NCBI GenBank assembly: GCA_021464415.1 | Contig: CM038463.1 | Coordinates: 114,792,790 to 114,856,789, forward strand | Origin: Lonicera japonica | Lineage: Eukaryota; Streptophyta; Magnoliopsida; Dipsacales; Caprifoliaceae | DNA: 64,000 nucleotides | Direction of reading: 5' to 3' | In this document: positions 11,593-27,363 of the stretch, piece after piece | Layout of the letters: every line of letters starts with the position of its first letter | Position numbering within the stretch: the stretch's first letter is position 1 | Position numbers and translations under genes: made by a program | Notes under the pieces: model-generated | Told to the model about the DNA's origin: nothing | The model's database searches: none | What the model saw: the letters and a program-made list of their open reading frames with translations, nothing else

Positions 11593-12914
11593 ATGTCTCA
11601 ACCATCCCGCTCTCGTCTTCCACGAAAATCTGTACCACAAGTGGGAACTTCTTCACCCACTCCTGCCCCAGTTCCTCAACAACCATTATTCATTTTCGAC
11701 CAAACTTCAACTCCGACTATGCCGTTCGTACTATTCGTCAAGCAAACTTCAACTCCGACTATGCCGTTCGTACTATTGTTGAAGGTAAACAATTCAACAT
11801 TGAGTTATTTTCTTCATATGGTCTCAACATTACTGCTCTTTTTCGTAGACAAAGAATCATAAATTTTCTTACCATTCGTGAAAATGTATATCCACGTCTT
11901 TTTCGATTGTTTTATGTTAATCTTCATCACCCCACACTTGATTCCGGCCGAGCCAATAAACTACGTCTTAGCTCTCTTATCAATGGACGTATGGTTAGTT
12001 TCACTAAATCGGATCTCAGTCGAATCTTTGGTTTTCCAACCGAAAATGTGACGGACGTACCGTCAAATTTTGGCAATCTTTTTGGCTTTGAGAGATCCGT
12101 AGTACTGTCAACCATTCTTAAAAGACGCTATAGACAACACGGGATGGTTGGGGGGCCCGAAAACAAAGCATCTATGCTTACCTTGCAAAATAGACTCATC
12201 CACTCCATAATTGGGTATTCCATTGTTCCAAGGAGAGGTAGTCGTGCTTCCGTCAATGCATTGGATATTTTCTTGGTTTGGGCAATCTCAATGGGACATA
12301 AGCTTGACTATGCAGATCTCATGTTCAATCATCTTCTTGGTATCACTAATCGAAAGAAACAAAGGTTGGTATATGCTATGGCACTCACTAGACTATTCCA
12401 ATTATATGACATTCCACTTGAAGATGAAACGAAAATCATCGTCTCTACAAATGAGGAAACATATAGTACCAAGACCATTCGTCAAATGGGATATCACATT
12501 GAAAACGGAGAATAGGCCTCAAATGATTCTCTTGACATTAATGAGGACGGGGATAATGATGTTGATGATGAAAACTTAGCTCAACCAGAGCCTATGGAGC
12601 AAGACATTCCACTTCAAGGAACTTCCACGCAAGCTCCTACTAGCTCTCAACAAGAAATTCCCACACCAAATCCGAATGAAGCTATTCTGCAAGCCATCCA
12701 AAATCTCTCGGTGAACATGAATAATAGGTTCAACCGAATTGAAGAGAGGCAAATAACACATGAAACAGCATTCCTCCATTACCACCCCGACTATGTCTTT
12801 CCACCATGGAATCCGTGGCAAGACAATCAAGGATGGGGTCAATGCCTATCTCCTCTTTTTGATCATGACAAAGGGGGAGAAAATAATAAGTGTTTGGTAC
12901 ACACTTTGCTTTAA
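11593..12914 (+). pseudogene. Extra ORF behind pol (plant transposon-protein-like), broken
   Basis: ATG at 11593 opens a Ser/Pro-rich segment. A frameshift near 11680-11700 moves coding into the frame that runs through to 12515, where an in-frame TAG interrupts it, and the same frame continues to 12914. The central part contains LHHPTLDSGRANKL, INGRMVSFTKSDLSRIFGFP and a helical region. It resembles the domain described as putative plant transposon protein (Transposase_32 type), often found next to plant retroelements. The C-terminal part has a short heptad-like stretch near 12680-12760. A 42-bp tandem duplication is present at about 11701-11784. The position matches the additional or env-like ORF of SIRE elements, but no signal peptide or membrane helix is obvious, so an envelope role is not supported. 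Function unknown. Confidence 0.62.
12871..12880 (+). other. Upstream polypurine-tract-like site
   Basis: AAGGGGGAGA resembles the true tract at 13179-13190. It lies about 310 bp upstream of the 3' LTR and overlaps the end of the extra ORF. Confidence 0.45.
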
Positions 12915-13178
12915 TTATGGTTTTATATGAACTTCAACTTAAGACTTTTTGTTTTATGCTCGTATTATTGTTTTTGTTATGGTTTAAACTCTAGTATCTT
13001 AATTTGCTTATGATAAACCTTAATTAGCATTTATTATATTTATGCATTGGTTTGAACTATTGGTTATGCATGTGTATCATATACTCTATCTTATGCATAG
13101 TTTGAGGGAGAGTTTTCCCTTAAGAAAACTCAATTTATAATCTCAATTGGAAACACAGATTAATTTATTGTCATCATC

Positions 13179-13190
13179 AAAAAGGGGGAG
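13179..13190 (+). other. Polypurine tract
   Basis: AAAAAGGGGGAG ends two bases before the 3' LTR, the usual position of the plus-strand priming site. Confidence 0.85.
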
Positions 13191-13192
13191 AT

Positions 13193-14601
13193 TGTTGACC
13201 TTTAAGTCATTAATCTTGTTTTGATATTAACAATATATTTAATCTTGTGTAATTTAACAAAGTTGATGTTTTAAGTGATAGCCACTATAAATGATCTCAT
13301 GAGGACAAAATCAAAAAGCCGGAATATAGATCATTCACCAACACAAGTGTATTTTTTTCTATGCCTCATACCTCACACAACTACATGATCAATGCTCTAC
13401 CAAAAGGATCTCTCTACAAGAACAAGAGCCAAGGAAGAAAATAATCGAAGACACAAACAAAGCTTTCGAAGACTCATAAGATCATATTTGAGTGAGTAGT
13501 TTTGTTGTAAAGATTCATATTTGATTTCTAATTATAGCTCTTAAACTTTTTATTTCTTTATCCAAATAGATTGATCAAAATCAAATTGAATTAAAGCTCT
13601 TTGAAAAACAAACACCTTTCATAAACCGTTTTTCAAATTAATTCATAATTAATTCAAATGATCATATTTTGTGTTTTTCCGAAAATAGGTGTCTTAGGAA
13701 CTTATTTTTGAAGTTCCAAAAGCATTAGAATTGATTTTAGAGTTAAAATACGAAAGTGTAAAAATTGCATTTTTTGGACTGATGGGCAGTAGCCATCAGT
13801 CGACTAAGCAGAGTGGCTCAGTCGACTGATGCTTGCTCAGTCGACTAAGGAGCCCTGCTCAGTCGACTGATACTTCAAAAACTAGTCGTTGGATTTTTAC
13901 TAATTATGTATTTTTGCCTTATTAATCTATTAATCCACTACAAACGGCTATAAGCTTTCTCAAGCTATATATATGAGGTTTAAGACTCATTTTTACTTAC
14001 TTGAATCATCTACATACATCATTATCTATCTACATTCATTCAAAGATTCAAGAACATTGTTTTTGATCAATCATTCTTATTTTGAGCTAAAAATTGTTGA
14101 TCAATATTGATATCTCTTAGTGTGAGCTTCATTTGTAATTTGATATACACGAGAGCTATTGTACATTGGTGTTAGTCACCAAAATTTGTTCAAATCATTT
14201 TTGTGAGAGGTGTATCTCATAGAATTAGCAAGAGGGATTTCTTGTGAAAGTATTGAAGGTGTTTTCAATGCTTATAAGAGTGTGTGAGAAGAATACACTT
14301 GTAGTGGTTTGGTCTTCACCCGGAAGGAGATCGGTTATAGTGAAAATTCTCGGGGAACTAACCGAGCGCGGATTAGGGGGAACAAGCCGAACCGTGTAGA
14401 CAAAAAATCTTCGACTTTGATCGGTTCTATCTTTCTATCTCTTGCTTTATTATATTGTGTTATTTGCTCATTATGCTTGGAATTATCTTTATTATTGATT
14501 GCTTGATATATATAGACGTAATATTTTTAAATTGTTTTTAAAAATACAATTAAGTTTCAAAAACCCTATTCACCCCCCTCTAGAGTATTTTCCGACCTAC
14601 A
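13193..14601 (+). repeat. 3' LTR
   Basis: Near-identical copy of 5381-6791, with about 21 substitutions and a few 1-2 bp indels by hand comparison. The four TCAGTCGACT motifs recur at about 13796-13869. Its end lies about 620 bp from the CDPK start codon. Confidence 0.92.
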
Positions 14602-15223
14602 TGTACATTAAGTAAATGTGCACAAATTCAATACATTACATCAAATAAATATGATAAAATATTTTAATATGTATAATTAAGTAACTCCTAAAAGAATGGT
14701 GGGAGCATAAATTATCCAAAAAACGTACTCTTTCTAATATACATATTATATACATATTATATATATATATGGTAAGGCGTAAACACCTTCCTCCTCTATT
14801 ATTTTATTTTTATTTTATTTTATTTTTTTGGAGACGGAGATAGGCATAAAGACCTGAAGAAATGAGTTTCACGGGTCATTCAGGTCAACGATAGAAATCA
14901 CAAAAAAGTTCTCTAACTTTCCGATCTGCAATTTTGAATGCAAATCCTCAATTCGAATTTGTTTTTCAAAATTGCGGAGAAATTTAGAGATTTTATCTGA
15001 TTTCTATTTCCAATTCCAATCCCTATTACGTTGCATATATTATAGATTTTCCTGTACATAAATAGTTTGAATTCATTCGTTTTAGGGTATATTTTTTCCC
15101 AAAACATTACATAAACATAAACCTCCAATCAAGAATTTGGTCTTTCCTGTACAAGAATCAATCATAAAGTCTTTTCTTTATCTAAATTCCATTGAGAGAT
15201 ACAAAAACGAATAGGGTACGAAA
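14602..15223 (+). promoter_or_regulatory. Promoter and 5' leader region of the CDPK gene
   Basis: No ORF of its own is supported. The segment between the retrotransposon and the ATG at 15224 must hold the proximal promoter and 5' UTR unless the LTR provides them. It contains an AT run near 14758-14770 and a T-rich tract near 14800-14830. Confidence 0.45.
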
Positions 15224-20492
<5,269 letters not shown>

Positions 20493-20721
20493 AAAAATCA
20501 ATGTAATAATCTCTTACGGTGCCTTTTTTTTTTTAAATCACTTGCGAGATTTATTTGACTTGGATGAGGCTTTTAGTTTGGATTGCTTCGGAGTTTAAAT
20601 GAAAAGGTTGTGATATATTTATTTCATTTTTGACAATAATTATTGTCATTTCCAACCATGTATGCTATATCCTGTGACAAAACTTGATATCTTCAATGGC
20701 TTTTGATAAAGGGATCTGTAC
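20493..20721 (+). other. CDPK 3' region
   Basis: AT-rich sequence behind the stop codon, likely the 3' UTR. No clear single polyadenylation signal can be chosen. Confidence 0.4.
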
Positions 20722-20729
20722 TTTTTACT

Positions 20730-20730
20730 C

Positions 20731-20763
<33 letters not shown>

Positions 20764-21202
20764 TGATAAATAAAAGGCCAAACGGCCAGCCAACAAAATT
20801 AGGCCGCTTCCGCCATGCACAAACCAAAAAATCTATCAAAGATGGCCGCCCTGGACATGCTATCCAAACCTAGCTACGTATTTAGCAACAAAACCTGCAC
20901 GACTGAAAGAAACGTTTACTCCCTGAAGCAAAGATAAGGGATCAAAGATGATGGGAGCTACTATCCCAGGCGGGTCTGAACCTCCAAAAGAGCACCAGGA
21001 AATAACATGCATTTGCTCAATCACTCTTAATCCCAACTTTAATTTAGATAGATAGACCCGATTTAACACAAAAGATGCAAGCCTCCCTAATAGCAAGCTC
21101 CTCAGCAACAACCACCGACAACGCAACCAATTGATCTTAAAAGAACCGTCCACCATAGGGGACCAACTAGAATTAGAAAGAAGCCTCATGGAAGATTCCA
21201 TT
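20730..21202 (-). mobile_element. 5'-truncated LINE with RNase H-like remnant
   Basis: On the minus strand the element ends with an AAT repeat followed by a run of A (plus-strand T run and ATT repeat at 20730-20762), a typical LINE tail. Within it, at 20860-21195, a broken reading frame shows SWSPMVDGSFKIN near the start and SFSRAGFVAKYVARFG at the end, resembling the RNase H-like (RVT_3) domain found at the C-terminus of some plant LINEs and related genes. TTTTTACT is present on both sides (20722-20729 and 21203-21210), a likely target duplication. The rest of the LINE is absent. Confidence 0.62.
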
Positions 21203-21210
21203 TTTTTACT

Positions 21211-22869
21211 ATTGATTATTGTGATTGACAATGTTTGTTTATGCTATACATTTGTTTTTGTCATTTTGCTTCCCTTTTTCAAAGGAGAAAAATGGTTTGG
21301 TTGTTTGTCAATGATTTTAATCTAATGAACAGCTGTGAGTTTGGGGAATGAAGGTAAAAACCTTTAAAGCTAAACGACATAAACAGCTCATAATGCGGAA
21401 GTGTTGATTGTAAAAGTCATTAGACTGTCACAAGGCTTTTTAATCTTATTAAACACACCTCCTTGCAAGACAAAACAACTAAGAAAATTATGAGATACTC
21501 TGAGTATTTGGAACTTACGGTTAACTTACAGCCACGTATTTTTTGTAATACACATTATCTACAAAATTGAAACTTCCGCCTAATTTATGACTTGGTCCCC
21601 CTTTTTACTCTAATTTATGAGCTGGCCCTCCATTTTAATAGTTTCACAAACATTTCAAATTTATAAAAAAGTACAACCCGTAAATGAAAAACAAAAATTC
21701 ATTATAAAAATAGATACACATTTGAAGTAATATAACAAGGCTTTTAATAATTTGGGTTTAAATTAAACAGTTATTGACATAAAATAAATATGAGATGAAA
21801 ATTATTTGCAATTATTCTTTTTATTGTTTTTAACGATTAAAAGTGCATCAAGTATGTTCTAATAATCACTTATTTTTGTTGTCTATAGGTTGGTTTTAAT
21901 TCAATTAGTGTTAGCGGATTCTAAAATTGTAAGTATTTTTGGTTCTTGTTATTTAAGATATAAACCAGTACTTTACTTTTGAATTTGTTAGTACTTTATC
22001 TCTAACGTATATCAAACACGCCTTGAAACATATCAAACATGAAAAACACAGCCAAAAACATATCTACGGGAGGCATCAAACATAAGCACCTATAAGACAA
22101 CCCCAAACATAACACAATGCCAAAAAAGAAAGAAAAAACTTCAAAATGGAGCGTTCATCAACCGAAAAAGCAAACATAAACTAAATAAAGGAAAATATGT
22201 AAACAAATACCCTAGCAAGTAAAAGGAAATGTTTTAGATCTCCAGCTTTAATTTTTGCTATTTTCATTTCCTCTTAGGTGTTTTTTATTATAGAAAAAAT
22301 AGATAATCAAAATTAGTAAAAATTGGGTAATTTCTAATTTATATAATTTACATTTTTTGGTAAGTATGTAATTAAAATTGCAAACAATCTTGTACTCAAA
22401 GGCTATACTCCTTGTCTTTGTAATAAATACGTCAAAGATATCAGTTTTTCATAATGGTGGCAATCCACTATTAAAACGAATAAACACCTAATATTTATTC
22501 ATTTTAAATATTAGGAGTTTCAAAACTAAACACCTTCACTTAACTTTTTTTACTACTTTAATAATTTTAAGGCCTCTTTATAAATAAAAAAAATATATTA
22601 TATACTTGAGCATATCTTATTTCTAATTGGTAATGGATAATCTAATTTAACATTGATACAAATATGGGTGAATTTATATAAAAGACAAAATATAGTCTTA
22701 ATTTTGTAATTATGAATTTAATGATAATAGAATTTTGTTTTAAAACTAAATACAGAGTTTAAGTAAGAGTATCTAACCTTCTAATTTGTAATTAGAAATT
22801 GTCTTTAAGTGTTTTTCATGCTAGTAAGGTCCAAACAACTATATGTGTACATAGTATACACACGTAATA
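21211..22869. other. Intergenic, AT-rich
   Basis: No gene or well-bounded element recognised. Confidence 0.45.
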
Positions 22870-23145
22870 GACATATATGTTAGTAATCATTTCTCCAAAA
22901 AGCTTAAGCTGTTTAGATAGACGAAACTAGCGGGAGGATTCGAACCCGAGACTTTGCAGAACTTGAGCTTTGATACTATATTAAGAACCATCTCACCCAA
23001 AAGCTTAAGCTATTGGGACTGGCTCTACGTCACCCAATCAATCTACGTGTTGGGCTCAAAAATTACGCCACAAGTGAACTATCAATCCCACATCGGAAGA
23101 GTGGATTATCACAAAACAATATATAAGGTCTAGGGCTACTCTACC
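22870..23145 (-). mobile_element. Degenerate LTR-retroelement or TRIM-like remnant
   Basis: On the minus strand the order is a TTCCGATGTGGGATTGATAG block, a segment ending AGCTTAAGCTTTTGGGTGAG, then TAGTATCAAAGCTC, which resembles a decayed TGGTATCAGAGC primer site. It is followed by CGGGTTCGAATCCTCC, similar to a tRNA T-arm, and a second, diverged copy of the AGCTTAAGCTTTT block near 22895-22915. Such arrangements are common in small plant LTR elements. Boundaries are not clear. Confidence 0.45.
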
Positions 23146-23245
23146 TATTGTCAATTCGTTTTGGGTTAGATGCTCTGAAATCTAAAAATATACTAGTATA
23201 TATAGAACATATATACAAAAAAAGTTGTCTCAAACTTGCAAAGAA

Positions 23246-23409
23246 CTATATGTATACAACCTGTCTACTCGATTACGTTTTTAGTTCCAATTTTCCATCG
23301 GCAAAGATAATCTATGAACTTGGCAATCTATATGTATACAACCTGTCTACTCGATTGCGTTTTTAGTTCCAATTTTTCATCGGCAAAGATAATCTATGAA
23401 CTTGGCGAT
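23246..23409. repeat. 82-bp tandem duplication
   Basis: The block beginning CTATATGTATACAACCTGTC occurs at 23246 and 23328 with only about two mismatches. Confidence 0.9.
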
Positions 23410-24779
23410 GCGAATCATCTTTAAAGACCCAATCGACTTAGAGCCTGTCGTCTTGTCATTAAAAGCTTAATCCACTTTAGAACTTGCTTAATATTTACTT
23501 ATGAATGTGTTAATATTCGCACGCTAAAATCTAACACATTAGTGAAGGTATAAATATTAAAACATTTCCAAGTATGATTTGATCGGAATTCTAAACATTT
23601 ACTTCTAATATCACCACTTGCATATTAAAAATTTTTATGTCAGTATGTGGACTTGCCCCCGCTCGACAAACTTAATATCATTCTTAAAGTTTGCTCTAAA
23701 TTAAAAGACAATGAGATAGTACAAGCATCTTTTAGAAGAAAAAGAGCGGGGTGGGTGCCCAAATGTTATTTATTGGGCTTTAATTTAAAATTAGGAGGAT
23801 GGAAGGAATCCAAGGTATAGTCTCATACTCCCCTGACATAATTTTGGGTGAGCGACAAAAGCACCGCACGTGAGGTTATATTCTATTTACTGCTTGTACC
23901 CATTTACATAAAATAAATCTAATTCCACGTGTGCGCTCACACTTTTTTTTACCTGGGGAAATGTGGTATATATTGGACACCCAAATTTCAGTAGTTTCTT
24001 GTTATGTTTGTTAATTATATATATATATATATATAAGACTTGATTTGAGTAAAAAATTAAAAAAATAAATTAAATTATGTTATGAGTAAATATCTATTTC
24101 ATGTATATTTTATAAGTAAATGTCCTATATTTTTCATAATTTTTTATAAAAAAAAATTGTATTCCACAACCACCAAAGAAAATTTATTTATAGAAAAAGT
24201 AATAAAGTAAAAAGATATATCTTTACATGTCTCAACTTATTTTTCAACTTCTCACAAAAATCAACTATTTTTTAACTAATTTTTGTGTACATGCATTACA
24301 CATGATTTTAGTATTTGATAAAGGTCATTAAGTTTGTTAGTGAATACGTACGTTCTAAGAATTGAACAATCAGTAATTCAGTATGAAGTGGGAAATAAAA
24401 CTAATAGAAAATTAAAAAAAAACATATTAATAATTATAAGAAAATTATAAAACCAGCCTACTATAAAAAAATATTATAGATACATGATTAAAGTTTGTCA
24501 CGTTGAATTATTTTGGTAAATGGTAGTTTTTTTTTTTAAATATATTAAATATAACTATAAATAAACAAATAGGTTTTAGAATATTAATATAAATTTAATT
24601 TATAATGTTAAAAATAATCAAGTAAAGTAAAATTTAATATACATACATTTGTTGTTTACTTTGGAATGAAATTCTAATTTGGGCTAAAAGCTTTTTCCTT
24701 TTAATATAATCTATTAAAAAGTTTTCTTCTTTGGAGGTTTGTTATCAAGTTATATAGAGGTATTATACAATACACCTAA
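23410..24779. other. Intergenic, AT-rich
   Basis: No gene recognised. An AT microsatellite is present at about 24016-24035. Confidence 0.45.
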
Positions 24780-25150
24780 TAATAATAATATAAAAAAATA
24801 TGCTTAAATTTATCTGAAATACTAATAATAATATAAACATATGTGGATTTATACTATTTTATTTTATGTAAAACTTAAAATATTTGTTTATTATTATAGT
24901 CAAATAGAGTTTAAATTTATGTAATATACTACTAATATAAAAATATATGGAGCTATACTATTTTATTTAATGTCAATCTTAAGATCTTGTGTTTAAAATC
25001 TATTTTGTTTAATGTAAATTTTAAAATATTTGTTTAAGTATTTTAGTCAAATAAAGTAGAGCCTAAATTTATCTAGAATATTTATATTAATATAAAAATA
25101 TATGGAATTATACTTTTTTATTTAATGTAAATCTTAAAATTTTGTGCTTA
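24780..25150. repeat. Degenerate tandem repeat, about 120-bp period
   Basis: Three related blocks each read roughly AATATAAAAATATATGGA, then ATACTATTTTATTTAATGTA, then AATCTTAAAAT (near 24830, 24935 and 25095). They are diverged and very AT-rich. Confidence 0.5.
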
Positions 25151-27363
25151 ACATCAAGGGAGAAATTTGTCTTCTCAAAATAAAAGGAAGAGAAAAACAC
25201 TTCAAGTTATTTGTATTTTTATATACAGTATAGATATAGATGTAGATAATTAAACTATGAATAACCATATACTTTTGTTGTCCTTTTTTTTTTCTTAACA
25301 CTTGAATGCTGAATTTAACCTTTGAAAATACTATTTGTTTTTATTATGGATGAGTGTTTGAATATTAAGATTCATCGATGCCACGTGAGCTCTTAATGCT
25401 GAATGCTCTATCAATATTCAACATTAAGCATTTAGTGGGCTGATACATCTTAACGTTGAATGCTTAATCATTTTAAATAATAACAGTTGATTTCTTAATA
25501 ATATAGAAGTTCTTCTAAATGCTTAAAACTCTCCTATTAAACATTAAGAGGCTAAATCAAACGGCCCCTTAATCTTGTTTTTAATATGTCTTAAATAGAG
25601 TTCCTGAAGAAAAAAGAGACTGTAAAATAAAGTGATTTACAAATATTGACGTTTTAATGTTAATCTTAAAACTTTAACCAAGGACTGGTATTTATCGAAA
25701 GTTCAACATGCACGATTGTTAAAAAAATTACTTTGAACAATTGGGGCCGTAAATTTGAGATGAAGAAATTCGTTGGATTTTATTTCACCCATTCTAAATT
25801 AAGGGTTTGCTAATCCTTTTTGGAATTCAATAAATCCAAAAAGTCTTACTTACGATACAAAAAAAAAGTCATTAGTTAAATTAAAATTAATCTCTGAATA
25901 TATAATATTAAAGTGTGAAAATCCAACTGTACCACAGAGAATAGTATTCACTTCAAGAAATTAAGCATAGTGAAGAAACGGATCGGAATATATAGGTTAA
26001 AGAGCAAGGAACCAATTAACCTTTCAGCTCGATCTCGTTAATTACCACCTCTTTTTTTGTGTACTCTTAATATACAAATTTGTTAATCATCTAGCTAGCA
26101 ACTCTACTTTTTAAAATTTTACGCCATATATGTACGTACAACATTTATTATATATAGTTTAGTTAATATTTATATATATATATATAACAATAGTACCAGC
26201 CTCGGATGCTCTTATTATTGGGACACCATTCTCATTTACAGTAATGCCTCTATTAATTTAATCATCAATTAAATAATGCAGCTTACTCATTAATGTGATT
26301 ATTAAACTTACCAAGTTGGTAAATGAAACACATGTGGACCTTCATTAATTTAATTAGTTATGGCTAGAAGAGTTCAACATATATAGATTTAATATTATTA
26401 TTAGTACGTCCACATGTACAAGCGATTGCACAAAAGTGATTGATTCTAAGAGACTGGTATATAAGAACTCCATTCCATTTTCTCTTTCATGTGGTACGTA
26501 ATGATCAAATTTGAGAGTGGTCACCACACTGTCAAATTAAGAGTCTTTAATTTTGTATAGTGATATATTTTTTCTTTCTTATTTAATATATTTTATGAGG
26601 AAATTGTTATATCCTTTTATGCATATATTCTACTAAATAAACCAATTTTTATATTGTTTCGGTCTTGAATTATATATATCTATTGTTAAATTTTGATACA
26701 ATCAACACATAGATACACCTCTTATTCAACCACAGCGAAAGAGGGAAGGGAAATGGGAAGCAATTTTGATTTTAAACATTTTAGCAGCAGAATTTTTCGA
26801 TTAAAGTTGAAGTAATGGTATATGTCCCAACTTAAAAGTTTAAATTAATAGACGAAATAATTATTTGTGAAAAATTACATTAGTTAGTGTATATGATCGA
26901 TCTGTTTGAAAAGCTAGCTAATCAAGCATTTTTTTCACATACTAAATATTTAGTCATATAAGTTGGTATGTTATTCTTAGAAATAGGAGTAAATTAATGA
27001 AAGTCTTGCAAGCAAAGCTAACTGAAAATTGCACGTTTGGGTTGGTATGTATAGGAGGAAATGGGAAGAGAGCGAGAGAGAGAGCACGTGGTATTGCATG
27101 CCTTATCGATCTTTCGCCGCTTTTTATTCCTTTTTAAGAAAAACTGATCGAAAGCAAAAATTGCCCATCACTTACTATCCTCCATTAATCCTCCTCGATC
27201 TCTCTAACCAACATAAATAAAATTCATGCGCAAATGATTTTGATTTCTTCTCCCGGCCACAGTCTTCTATATACGTTTACTTTCACTCGAACTTCATTAA
27301 TTAGTCATCGATCTCGATCTCTTCCTCAGATTTTTTGATTAATTCATTTTCTTACTAAAAAAA
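25151..27363. other. Intergenic and upstream region of the gene at 27364
   Basis: No gene is recognised. Sequence around 25290-25575 contains repeated TTGAATGCT / AAGCATTTA words and ends in TCAAACGGCCCCTTAA, which resembles a DNA-transposon end; no matching left end or target duplication was found. The last few hundred bases before 27364 probably hold the promoter and leader. Confidence 0.4.

Larger units (their letters stand above)
5381..14601 (+). mobile_element. Ty1-copia LTR retrotransposon, SIRE-like layout, defective
   Basis: A 9.2-kb element is bounded by two near-identical LTRs (5381-6791 and 13193-14601) that start TGTTGACC and end CCTACA. It contains a tRNA-iMet-type primer site, gag with a zinc knuckle, protease, integrase and reverse transcriptase in copia order, an extra ORF behind pol, and a polypurine tract. 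The 5-bp flanks are TATAC and TGTAC, a target duplication with one mismatch. The pol reading frame is broken several times and RNase H is missing, so the copy cannot be autonomous. Counting by eye, the LTRs differ by about 21 substitutions in 1.4 kb plus a few indels, which suggests a fairly recent insertion. Confidence 0.93.

Noticed and set aside
11593..12914. Extra ORF considered as a retroviral-type envelope gene
   Set aside because: No signal peptide, membrane anchor or cleavage motif is visible; it resembles a plant transposon-protein domain instead.
22931..22960. Sequence resembling a tRNA T-arm (GGGTTCGAATCC on the minus strand)
   Set aside because: No acceptor stem, D-arm or anticodon arm can be formed around it; fits a retroelement remnant better.
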